Below, piece by piece: positions 44,701 to 51,911 of a DNA stretch of 64,000 bases. The number at the start of each line of letters is the position of its first letter. Position 1 is the stretch's first letter. The stretch comes from Actinacidiphila paucisporea (GTDB lineage: Bacteria; Actinomycetota; Actinomycetes; Streptomycetales; Streptomycetaceae). The notes beneath the pieces are model-generated. The model was not told where the DNA came from. It did no database searches and worked only from the letters and a program-made list of their open reading frames with translations. Location of the stretch: NCBI RefSeq assembly GCF_900142575.1, contig NZ_FRBI01000002.1, forward strand, positions 434,001 through 498,000, written 5' to 3'. A program made the translations under genes and the position numbers.

Positions 44701-44887
44701 GGCTCCACCCTTCCTCCGGACTCGTCCGCACCACGCCTGTGCCCCGCGCCTACCCTGTGCACCCGGCTGACAACCCCGGGCGCAATGGTTGGCGGAGCAC
44801 CCTCCCACTTGCGCTAATGTATGTGTCGCACCGAGAACACGCCTTCCGGGACCATCCCGGCGGGTGCATTCGGTGCACGCAGAGCGA

Positions 44888-44960
44888 TCCCCTGTAGCTC
44901 AATTGGCAGAGCAGCCGGCTGTTAACCGGCAGGTTACTGGTTCGAGTCCAGTCGGGGGAG
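44888..44960 (+). tRNA. tRNA-Asn (GTT), copy 1
   Basis: A 73-base cloverleaf: acceptor TCCCCTG/CGGGGGA with one G-T pair, anticodon stem GCCGG/CCGGC around loop CTGTTAA (anticodon GTT), T arm ACTGG-TTCGAGT-CCAGT, discriminator G. The 3' CCA is not encoded. A TAATGT box at about 44815-44820 could be its -10 element. Confidence 0.95.
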
Positions 44961-44964
44961 CTGG

Positions 44965-45037
44965 TCCCCTGTAGCTCAATTGGCAGAGCAGCCGGCTGTT
45001 AACCGGCAGGTTACTGGTTCGAGTCCAGTCGGGGGAG
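44965..45037 (+). tRNA. tRNA-Asn (GTT), copy 2
   Basis: Identical to copy 1 in all 73 bases and separated from it by only four bases (CTGG). Both must come from one transcript, ended by the hairpin at 45047-45069. Confidence 0.95.
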
Positions 45038-45046
45038 CGCCGAATC

Positions 45047-45069
45047 AGGACCCCGTTGGGGTCCTTTTT
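45047..45069 (+). terminator. Rho-independent terminator after the tRNA-Asn pair
   Basis: A perfect 8-bp stem AGGACCCC/GGGGTCCT with loop GTT, followed by TTTT. A U-tract terminator is uncommon in this genome type and fits a stable-RNA unit. Confidence 0.9.
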
Positions 45070-45192
45070 CATACCCGCGGGAACCGTCCTCCCGCCCCGC
45101 GAGTCCACCTGATGACGCGTCTGTGACCCACGAGGGCGACAGATCGTATGAGCAGCTATGCTGCGGCAGACGGCGCGCACGCCACGCCGTAC

Positions 45193-45266
45193 GGGGCGGT
45201 AGCTCAGCCGGTTAGAGCAGCGGACTCATAATCCGCCGGTCCTGGGTTCGAGTCCCAGCCGCCCCA
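45193..45266 (+). tRNA. tRNA with CAT anticodon (elongator Met or Ile2)
   Basis: A 74-base cloverleaf: acceptor GGGGCGG/CCGCCCC, D arm GCTC...GAGC, anticodon stem GCGGA/TCCGC around CTCATAA (anticodon CAT), T arm CTGGG-TTCGAGT-CCCAG, discriminator A. The first acceptor pair is intact, so it is not the initiator. I cannot decide between tRNA-Met and tRNA-Ile with a lysidine-modified CAT. Its 3' half is overlapped by an integrase relic, so it was probably used as an attachment site. Confidence 0.92.
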
Positions 45267-45890
45267 CCGAGTCCCGGACCGTGCATATGCCGGTTGACCT
45301 GCGCATCAGCCCCGAGACCGGGCTTGGCGAGGGGAAGCAGGTCTTCCTTCGTGAGGGCGTGTGAGCCCGATGTGAGCCCGGAGGTGCGGGGAGCCGCCTT
45401 GTCGGCTGCTCGGGGGACCAGCCGGGCCGCCTTCTCGGCCACTTGGCGGTCCAGCTCCGGCAGCAGGTTGGTGTAGGTGTCGGAGGTCAGCTGGATCGAG
45501 GCGTGCCGCAGTGTTTCCTTGATCGTGTGCGTGTCCGCGCCGCTTGCGTGCATCAAGGTGGCGGCCAGGTGCCGAAGGTCCCGGAAGCTGATCGGCGGGA
45601 GGCCCCAGCCGTCATGGACGATCGTCTTGGACACGGTCAGTTCACCGCGGTCCAGCGCGACGCCGGCCCAGTCCTGGCCGACGGCCTCCCCGCGCCGCGG
45701 CCCGCGGAAGGCGACCAGATGGAACAGTGCGTACAGCCGGTCCCCTTCCGCAGCATCCAGGTAGCGGCCCAGGAGTTCCGGCGTCCACACCATGATCGGT
45801 GGGGGCTTGTCGCCGGTCGCTTTCCAGCGCTTGACGCGTTCCGGGGTCCACAGCAGCGCCTTGGGCCGTGGACGAGATCTTCTCCCGAGC
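45212..45890 (-). pseudogene. Tyrosine integrase relic ending inside the tRNA gene
   Basis: The frame encodes ALLWTPERVKRWKATGDKPPPIMVWTPELLGRYLDAAEGDRLYALFHLVAFRGPRRGEAVG, then jumps from DGWGLP to PISFRDLRHLAATLMHASGAD and on to SDTYTNLLPELD. The N-terminal DNA-binding domain is absent and about 80-100 residues of the catalytic core are deleted. The HxxR box reads FRDLR where HDLR is expected. The nucleophile Tyr in SDTYT remains. The frame ends TQDRRIMSPLL within the tRNA (stop at 45212), typical of actinomycete integrative elements. It cannot be active. Confidence 0.82.
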
Positions 45891-46184
45891 CCCGGAATCG
45901 GCGCACGCCCAGGCCCTCCACGGCCCGGGTGCCCCCAGCCCGGCGGTCCGGCTCACAGCCGCGCGGTCTCGTCATTGAGTCCTGCCGGCTTACCGGGCCT
46001 CCGTCGCCGAGGTGTTGCGGGACGACGGTTGATGAGCGACGCCCGGGACGACCGCCAACCGGCCTGCCGGCAAAGGCACCTGGCCTGTCCCCGTACCGCC
46101 GTGGCCATGAACGCGGGTCTAAGGGGGCCGACTCGGGGAAGCCGGGGGGTGACGGTGTCGACAGCGAGACGAAAGGGGTCCGAC
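45891..46184. other. Gene-poor stretch between the integrase relic and DUF4236
   Basis: About 290 bases with no frame I can support. It is probably what remains of the deleted integrated element. I looked for a second copy of the tRNA 3' end, the expected right attachment site, and saw none here. Confidence 0.4.
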
Positions 46185-46385
46185 ATGCCGGTCACGTTCC
46201 GGAAGTCGTTCTGGATCTTTCCCGGGGTCCGGCTCAACCTGGGGCGCAACTCCCGGTCGTTCACGTTCGGGTTCAAGGGGCACGGTCCGCACTACACGCG
46301 CTCGTCGACCGGACGGCGCACCACCTCGTGGGATCTGCCCGGCCCGTTCGGTTTCCGGCACTCGAGCCGCAGGAAGCGGACCTGA
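46185..46385 (+). CDS. DUF4236-domain small protein
   Basis: 66 residues, beginning MPVTFRKSFWIFPGVRLNLGRNSRSFTFGFKGHGPHYT, the DUF4236 signature (F-R-K-S...G-V-R-L-N-L). The domain is found in mobile-element and accessory contexts; its function is unknown. AAGGGG precedes ATG 46185 and a hairpin follows. Its place beside an integrase relic suggests it may be cargo left behind. Confidence 0.78.
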   Translation: MPVTFRKSFWIFPGVRLNLGRNSRSFTFGFKGHGPHYTRSSTGRRTTSWDLPGPFGFRHSSRRKRT

Positions 46386-46390
46386 CGACA

Positions 46391-46413
46391 CCCCGCCGCT
46401 GTGAGCGGCGGGG
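46391..46413. terminator. Hairpin terminator between DUF4236 and the convergent hydrolase
   Basis: A perfect 10-bp stem CCCCGCCGCT/AGCGGCGGGG with loop GTG. It lies between convergent genes and has no U-tract. Confidence 0.75.
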
Positions 46414-46446
46414 CGAGGTCTCAGAGACGGGCGGTCGGGCGGCCGG

Positions 46447-49131
46447 TCAGTGGTGGCCTCCCCCGGTGCGGTGGCCGGCGCAGACGTCGCCCTGGTCGCC
46501 CACCGGGGGTACGGCGGTGGCCGGGGCGATCACGCCGTCGTCCTCGCGGACGGTGACGGTGCCGAAGTCGTGGTCGCCCAGCACCGCGTTGCCGGAGTCG
46601 GACACCGCGACCTTGTAGGTGGTGGTGGCGGCCGCTCCCGGCAGGGTGTCGCCGGTCACCGGGAAGGCGACCGCCTGGCAGGTCTCGCCGGGCGGGAAGG
46701 TGACCTGGGCCATCGCCGGGGCGAGTGCGCCGGCGGTGGCGCTGCCGAGGACGGTGAGGTAGGCGCTGACCGGGTCGGCACTCGGCTGCGACAGGTAGAC
46801 CGCCACATGGTCGGTGGACACCGCGGAGCCCTCCTCCACCGAGGTGGAGGCCACGTTGACGGTGCTGCGCCGCTGGGCGTGCGGCACGCCCAGCGCCTTG
46901 CGGTCGAAGCCCAGGTCGGACACGTACGCCCCACCGGGGCCCGCGGCGGGAGTGAGCAGGACCGAGGCGAGGCGGCGCAGGTCGACGCCCGCCTTGCGCA
47001 GGTCCGCGGTGGGTACGTGGACCTGCTGGAGCACGATCTTGCCGAGGCTGGTGGACGTACTGGCGGGCATCCGGTTCACCGCCCACGGGTTGAGGGTGGA
47101 GACCGGGGCGCTCCAGCGGCGGCCGGCGGTGTCGGCCACGGTGAGGGTGAGGTCCGTGCCGGCGGCGACGCTCTCGTCGGGGGACATGTCGAGGGTCATC
47201 TCGTCGTAACGCGTGACGTCGCGCCGCGCGGGCGGGACGGTGACGGCCAGGCCGCCGTCCGTGCCGGTCCAGGTCAGGTGCGTCATGGGGTTGAGCGGTA
47301 CGTTCGGCGCGTAGTTCGCCGGGGTCCAGTACGGCACCTGCTGGTTGGTCAGGGTGCTGCCGGGGTTGGTGCAGTACGGCAGCGGTTCCGGCACGGTGCG
47401 GCCGTACTTGCTGGCGCAGACCGTGGCGCTCATGTCACCGGTGGCGGTCACCAGCGGCGAGGCGGCCTTGAAGGTGGTGAGGTCGGCCCGGTCGGCCTGC
47501 GGCTGCTGCGCGACGGTGCGGACGTCGGCGTAGCCGGACACGGACGGCGGTTCCTGGCCCGAGCCGTCGAACAGGCCCTGGAACGCGGCCTGCCGGCCGA
47601 GGGTGGCCTCGAAGAACCCGGCGATGTAGGCCGATCCGACCTGGTACTGCTGGGCGGCGGTCAACCGGATGTTCTGGCCAGAGGCGAGCGCGGTGGCGCT
47701 GGTGCCGCAGACCGGGTCGTCGGTCTTCGACCAGTCGTCGGAGGCCGCCGGATAGGGCGGCGTCCAGGACGTGTTGTAGAAGTCGTGGTCGGTGCCCATC
47801 ACCCAGACGTCCGAGCGCTGCACGTCGTCGGCGAAGGTGCCGTCGCGCGAGTCGGCGTAGAAGTGCTGGCCCTGCTGGTCGGAGACGTCGCCGTCGCAGT
47901 ACGGCAGCAGCGTCGTGGTGATGACGTCGGGCAGGGTCGCGCGGGTGAAGTCGATCGGCGCCAGCGCGAAGACCGACTTGATGTTCCACGGCTGCGGCAG
48001 CGCCTCGTTGAGGGTGCCCGCGGTGACGACGCCCTCGCCGCCGCGCGAGTGGCCCATCAGGCCGATGCTGCCGAAGTCCATGGTGCCGGCCAGCCTGCGG
48101 GCGGTGAGCGTGCCCGCGGGGTACGTGTCCCGGCCGGCGGTCAGCGCCTGGTCGAGCGTGACGTCCTGGCCGGTCGCGGCGTCGTGGTAGGTGACCTGGC
48201 GGCCGCTGTTCGCGGCTTTGAGCATGGTCAGCGTGTCCAGCACCAACTGGCCGCGAGTGACGGCTCCGTCGTCGGGGGAGAGCTGGTTGTCGTTGGCGTT
48301 GACGGCGTTCGCCGAGATCGACACGACGGTGTAGCCGTCGGCCGCGAGCGCCTCGCCCGCGCCGTCGTAGCCGGCGTAGCTGAGGATGGGCGTGGTGCCG
48401 ACCGGGCAGGGCCAGCCGCTGGCGCCCTTGAGCGTGGTGGTGTTGTAGCAGGCGCTGTGCCGGCCGTGCAGGAAGACCACCAGCGGGTGCGGCCCGTGGC
48501 CGGCCGGCAGGTAGATGCGGCCCTCCAACTCACCGCGGATGCCGCCGATGTCGGCCAGCGCGATGGACTGGGCGCCGAAGTCGTAGTCGGCGACGCCGTA
48601 TTCGCCGGTGCCGACCGTCGTGGGGTCGGCCGGGGTGGCGCCGGTGCCGCCGGGTTTCGCCGGTGCGGGGCGGCCGCCGGCGCGGGCGGTGTCCAGGGTC
48701 TCGCGCTGGGCCTGGAGTTGGGCGGCCGCGGAGGTCAACGAGGTGGGTCCGGCGGCGGTGTCGCTGCCGCCGGTCGACCACTGCCAGGCGATCGTCGAGG
48801 CCTGGGCGACGGCGGGGTCGGTGGTCGTCGCGGTGAGGGTCCGGCCGTCGGCGGACTCGGCGGCGGGGCCGAGGTCGAGGCCGTCGGCGAGCAGGTCGGG
48901 GACGTCGTCCCTGACCGGCAGCCGGGTGCCGAGCCGGAGCGAGACGGCGTAGCCGCCGGCGCCGCGGGTGACGGTCCAGCCGTCCCCGGCCGCGACGGTG
49001 GCCGGACGGGCGTCGGGTGCGGCCGCGGCGGCGGGCAGTGCGGCGGCGGTGGCCGCGCCGAGTGCCAGCAGGCCCACGGTCAGCGTGCTGAGCGGGCGGC
49101 GCGGGCGCCGCCCCGATATGCGTCCGGTCAC
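46447..49131 (-). CDS. Secreted alpha/beta hydrolase with Calx-beta-like C-terminal domain
   Basis: 894 residues. A Sec signal peptide with Arg-rich start (TGRISGRRPRRPLSTLTVGLLALGAATAAALPAAAAAP) leads into an alpha/beta hydrolase (LVVFLHGRHSACYN, nucleophile Ser in LMGHSRGGEGV near residue 361, GTDHDFYNTSW). The last 110 residues (TVNVASTSVEEGSAVSTDHVAVYLSQ...GTVTVREDDG) resemble a Calx-beta repeat. It acts outside the cell as an esterase or amidase; the substrate is unknown. GTG 49131 overlaps the stop of the upstream 57-aa gene (GTGA). It is the last gene of a three-gene operon. Confidence 0.83.
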   Translation of the reverse strand: MTGRISGRRPRRPLSTLTVGLLALGAATAAALPAAAAAPDARPATVAAGDGWTVTRGAGGYAVSLRLGTRLPVRDDVPDLLADGLDLGPAAESADGRTLTATTTDPAVAQASTIAWQWSTGGSDTAAGPTSLTSAAAQLQAQRETLDTARAGGRPAPAKPGGTGATPADPTTVGTGEYGVADYDFGAQSIALADIGGIRGELEGRIYLPAGHGPHPLVVFLHGRHSACYNTTTLKGASGWPCPVGTTPILSYAGYDGAGEALAADGYTVVSISANAVNANDNQLSPDDGAVTRGQLVLDTLTMLKAANSGRQVTYHDAATGQDVTLDQALTAGRDTYPAGTLTARRLAGTMDFGSIGLMGHSRGGEGVVTAGTLNEALPQPWNIKSVFALAPIDFTRATLPDVITTTLLPYCDGDVSDQQGQHFYADSRDGTFADDVQRSDVWVMGTDHDFYNTSWTPPYPAASDDWSKTDDPVCGTSATALASGQNIRLTAAQQYQVGSAYIAGFFEATLGRQAAFQGLFDGSGQEPPSVSGYADVRTVAQQPQADRADLTTFKAASPLVTATGDMSATVCASKYGRTVPEPLPYCTNPGSTLTNQQVPYWTPANYAPNVPLNPMTHLTWTGTDGGLAVTVPPARRDVTRYDEMTLDMSPDESVAAGTDLTLTVADTAGRRWSAPVSTLNPWAVNRMPASTSTSLGKIVLQQVHVPTADLRKAGVDLRRLASVLLTPAAGPGGAYVSDLGFDRKALGVPHAQRRSTVNVASTSVEEGSAVSTDHVAVYLSQPSADPVSAYLTVLGSATAGALAPAMAQVTFPPGETCQAVAFPVTGDTLPGAAATTTYKVAVSDSGNAVLGDHDFGTVTVREDDGVIAPATAVPPVGDQGDVCAGHRTGGGHH

Positions 49132-49301
49132 TGGTGCGGCGCCTCGTCCTGGTCGGGGTCGTCATGGGGGTAGGGGTAGAAGGCGGTGCCGAGCTTGGGC
49201 AGCCAGCCCACGGTGGCGACCGGCGAGGTGTCGTCGCCCGGGTGCTGCGGGGGCAGTCCGGCGTTGATCACCGGCCCCCAGCCGACGGTCAGGAAGGTCA
49301 T
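49128..49301 (-). CDS. 57-residue protein of unknown function in the amidase operon
   Basis: A small frame starting MTFLTVGWGPVINAGLPPQH and ending DDPDQDEAPHQ. ATG 49301 overlaps the amidase stop (ATGA) and its own stop overlaps the hydrolase GTG (GTGA), so it is tightly wedged between two coupled genes. GAGGAGG lies upstream of ATG. It has two TVGW units, is rich in Pro, Gly and Trp, and its C-terminus is acidic. There is no signal peptide. I know no family. It was too short to be called as an ORF, but the double overlap argues that it is translated. Confidence 0.65.
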   Translation of the reverse strand: MTFLTVGWGPVINAGLPPQHPGDDTSPVATVGWLPKLGTAFYPYPHDDPDQDEAPHQ

Positions 49302-51229
49302 CGCAGGGCCTCCTCGGCGACCAGCGGGTCGTTCGACAGCTCGGGCGGCGTGTCCGGCTCGGCCGAACGCAGCATCCGCGGGGCCACCTTGGGGGCGTCA
49401 GCCACCGGGTCCGGCGGCGCCGCGTTGTGGTACTGCGGGAAGTTCTCCTGGTAGTCGATCGCCGCCTGGACGATCTGCGGCTCGCTGAACCGCGGGCCCC
49501 AGAACTGCGCGGCGATCGGCAGGCCGACCGTGCTGTCGTAGCCGACCGGGAAGGAGACCATGGGCCAGGCGAGGGCGTTGGGCAGCTGGTAGTACGCCCG
49601 GTAGACCGGGAAGCCGCTGCCGGTGCGCAGGCCGATCTGCGCGCCGAGCGAGAACACCAGCATGAAGTCGACGCCCGCCTCGTCCAGCGTGGCCTGGTAG
49701 TTGGCCTGCAGGGTGCGCCGGCGCCGCTCGCCCTCGACGCGGACGGCGGCCGGGATCTGGCCGGCGAACCTGGTGGCCGACTCGAAGGACGGCGCCGTCT
49801 CGCCGGGGGCCTTGCGGCCGTACTGCGCCTGCAGCGCCGCGGCCTGGTCGGCCGGGCGGGTCGCGGCGAAGTCCTTGACCGCGTCCCAGTAGCGGATCTC
49901 GTAGCGGTTGGGGCTGAGCACCGCGGAGGACGGCGAGACCGGGGAGCCGTCGACGGTGGCCAGCACGTCGGTGCTGGAGAAGTAGGGGTCGTTGGCGGGC
50001 ACGGTGACGTCCAGGCCGGGGAATTCCTTCACCGTGGCGCCCAGCGAGGCCAGTTGCTGGCGCAGCCGGTCGAAGGCGGCCAGGTGGTCGGCGTCGTAGG
50101 TGCCCTGCGGTGTGGTGCCGGTCTGGATGCCGCGGCTGGTGCGCATCCAGTCGGACTGCGGGATGCCGATGGTGACGCCCGCCAGCGGCCTGCGGCCCTT
50201 GCGGGCGGTGAGCGGCATCGCGGGGAAGGGGTCGGGCGCCGCCAGCGAGAGCGGGTCGCCGGCCGGGTCGGGGCCGAGGATCACCGAGAGGATCAGCGAC
50301 GCGTCGCGCACCGAGCGGGCGATCGGCCCCAGCACGTCGTAGCCGGGGGACAGCGGCATCAGCCCGGCGACCGAACTGGTGCCGAGCGACGGCTTGATGC
50401 CGCTGGCGCCGTTCGCGGCCGACGGCATCATGATGGAGCCGCCGGTCTCCTCGCCGATGGCGGCCGCCGCCAGCCGGGCGACCGGGGCGACACCCGAGCC
50501 CTGGCTCGAACCGCCGGGCACGTAGGCCTTGTTCCAGGCGTTGCCGGCGAACGTGCCGGTGATGGAGCCGGAGAAGGCCGAGGCGACGGTGTGGCCGAGG
50601 ATCACCGCGCCGGCCTCGCGCAGCCGGTGCACCACGGTGGCGTCCCGCAGGGCGGCGTTGCCGTCGAAGGCGTGGCTGCCGTCCTTGGCCTCGAGTCCCT
50701 TGACCGCGACGGAGTCCTTGATCCCGAAGGGGATGCCGAGCAGCGGCGGCAGGTCCTCGCGGCTGTTGCGGGACCGGGCGAACCGTACGTCGGCGTCGGC
50801 CGCCTGGGCGAGCGCCCCGGCCCGGTCGACGCGGACGAAGGCGTTGTAGAGGCCGTTGTCGCCGTAGGTCTCGAAGGGGCCGTTGAAACGGTCGATACGG
50901 TCCAGGTAGGCCTGGGTGACCTGGACGGCGGTGACGACGCGGGCCCGCATCAGCGCGGCGAGTTCGACCACCTCGTAGTCGACGAGGCGGGCCCGCTTCC
51001 TGATGCCGGAGACGGCGGGCAGGGCGCTGAGCAACCGGGCCGTGCGGGAGGCGGCTTCCCCGGGCTGGGCGGCCGAGGCGGGCGCGGCGGCGGCCGTGGT
51101 GACGGCGGCGGCGCCGGTGACGGCGGCGGCTCCGCCCAGCACCGCGCGGCGGCTCATGCCGGCGGGCGGATCGGTCGGCGCGGGGGCGGGGCTGGAGGAG
51201 CGGGTGGACGTGACACGTTCTGCCGGCAT
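49298..51229 (-). CDS. Tat-exported amidase-signature hydrolase
   Basis: 643 residues. The twin-arginine signal is SRRAVLGGAAAVTGAAAVTTAAAAPASA (residues 26-53). The amidase-signature triad is visible: Lys in GIPFGIKDSVAVKG (about 168), cis-Ser in GGSSQGSG, and nucleophile Ser in GEETGGSIMMPSAANGASGIKPSLG (about 262). It hydrolyses amide bonds outside the cell; the substrate is unknown. AGGAAAG precedes ATG 51229. It heads the operon with the 57-aa protein and the secreted hydrolase, suggesting the two enzymes act on one extracellular substrate. Confidence 0.88.
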   Translation of the reverse strand: MPAERVTSTRSSSPAPAPTDPPAGMSRRAVLGGAAAVTGAAAVTTAAAAPASAAQPGEAASRTARLLSALPAVSGIRKRARLVDYEVVELAALMRARVVTAVQVTQAYLDRIDRFNGPFETYGDNGLYNAFVRVDRAGALAQAADADVRFARSRNSREDLPPLLGIPFGIKDSVAVKGLEAKDGSHAFDGNAALRDATVVHRLREAGAVILGHTVASAFSGSITGTFAGNAWNKAYVPGGSSQGSGVAPVARLAAAAIGEETGGSIMMPSAANGASGIKPSLGTSSVAGLMPLSPGYDVLGPIARSVRDASLILSVILGPDPAGDPLSLAAPDPFPAMPLTARKGRRPLAGVTIGIPQSDWMRTSRGIQTGTTPQGTYDADHLAAFDRLRQQLASLGATVKEFPGLDVTVPANDPYFSSTDVLATVDGSPVSPSSAVLSPNRYEIRYWDAVKDFAATRPADQAAALQAQYGRKAPGETAPSFESATRFAGQIPAAVRVEGERRRRTLQANYQATLDEAGVDFMLVFSLGAQIGLRTGSGFPVYRAYYQLPNALAWPMVSFPVGYDSTVGLPIAAQFWGPRFSEPQIVQAAIDYQENFPQYHNAAPPDPVADAPKVAPRMLRSAEPDTPPELSNDPLVAEEALR

Positions 51230-51553
51230 GTACAGCTTTCCTGTCCTCTGCGTGGTGAAAGAAAAGGATGAACGTGGGGGGAAAACGCTTCCTACGGGGG
51301 AGACCCTAGGACGCGGGTAATGGCAGAGGGAAGGTATTGCCGGTTACTTTAATTCAGACTGAATCTACTTCATTATTTTGTTTCGCATGGGTGTCGCACA
51401 CGTCAAAAGGTGCGCGCGCCGAAATGTGCGTGAATCCGCCGCAACCGGCCATCGTGGCAGGTCGGTCGACCGCCGGCCGGGGCGCTGGGAGATGCGCGAA
51501 ACACAAACTCAACACGCAGGGAAAGGCCGGGCGGGGTAGCGACCCCGACGGCG
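51230..51553. promoter_or_regulatory. AT-rich promoter region of the amidase operon
   Basis: A 324-bp gap with no gene and much lower GC than its flanks. It has a perfect ATTCAG-A-CTGAAT palindrome (51352-51364), a candidate operator, and CCCTAG (51304-51309), which on the minus strand reads CTAGGG and could be part of a -10 box about 75 bases before the amidase start. No regulator gene is adjacent. Confidence 0.45.
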
Positions 51554-51841
51554 TCAGCGGCTGACTTTGAGGGGGCCGCCGTCCGTGTGCGGTTTGAGTT
51601 CGACCTGTACGCGATGGGTGGTTCCGCGGTCGACGGAGCCGCCCACTTCCGCGGTCACCACGCCGATGCGCAGGCCGCCGCCCGCGGTGCCCGCGCGGTG
51701 GACCTGGACGGTGAATTCCAGGCTGACCCTGTCCACGTCGAAGCCGATCCGCTCGTCCTCGGCGGCGGCGCGGGCGACTTCCAGCTCGCCGCGGATCTGC
51801 TCGATGACCTCGGCCAGGCCGACGAAGGGCGGCGGTTCCAC
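51554..51841 (-). CDS. Trypco2 (trypsin-co-occurring domain 2) protein
   Basis: 95 residues. It shows GLAEVIEQIRGELEVARAAAEDERIGFDVDRVSLEFTVQVHRAG, then GGGLRIGVVTAEVGGSVDRGTTHRVQVELKPH, the pattern of the small domain that co-occurs with trypsin-like proteases in bacterial conflict and signalling loci. A helix is followed by beta strands; there is no membrane segment. I use GTG 51841 (GGGGG eight bases upstream) because TAGACT at 51882-51887 looks like its -10 box; GTG 51880 is the alternative. It is divergent from the trypsin-like protease gene, as its name predicts. Confidence 0.75.
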   Translation of the reverse strand: MEPPPFVGLAEVIEQIRGELEVARAAAEDERIGFDVDRVSLEFTVQVHRAGTAGGGLRIGVVTAEVGGSVDRGTTHRVQVELKPHTDGGPLKVSR

Positions 51842-51881
51842 GGTGCGTGCCCCCAGGGGGTGGTCTCGCGTACGGAGCACA

Positions 51882-51911
51882 AGTCTACGTCGATCAAAGG
51901 GACATGACATG
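51882..51911 (-). promoter_or_regulatory. Promoter of the trypco2 gene
   Basis: On the minus strand TAGACT (51882-51887) is preceded after 17 bases by ATGTCA, a fair -10/-35 pair. It overlaps the ribosome site and start codon of the divergent protease gene, so the two transcription units share about 70 bp. Confidence 0.4.

Noticed and set aside
49128..49301. The 57-aa protein as a RiPP precursor
   Set aside because: No leader-core layout is clear and no maturation enzyme or exporter is encoded nearby, so I keep it only as an unknown small protein.
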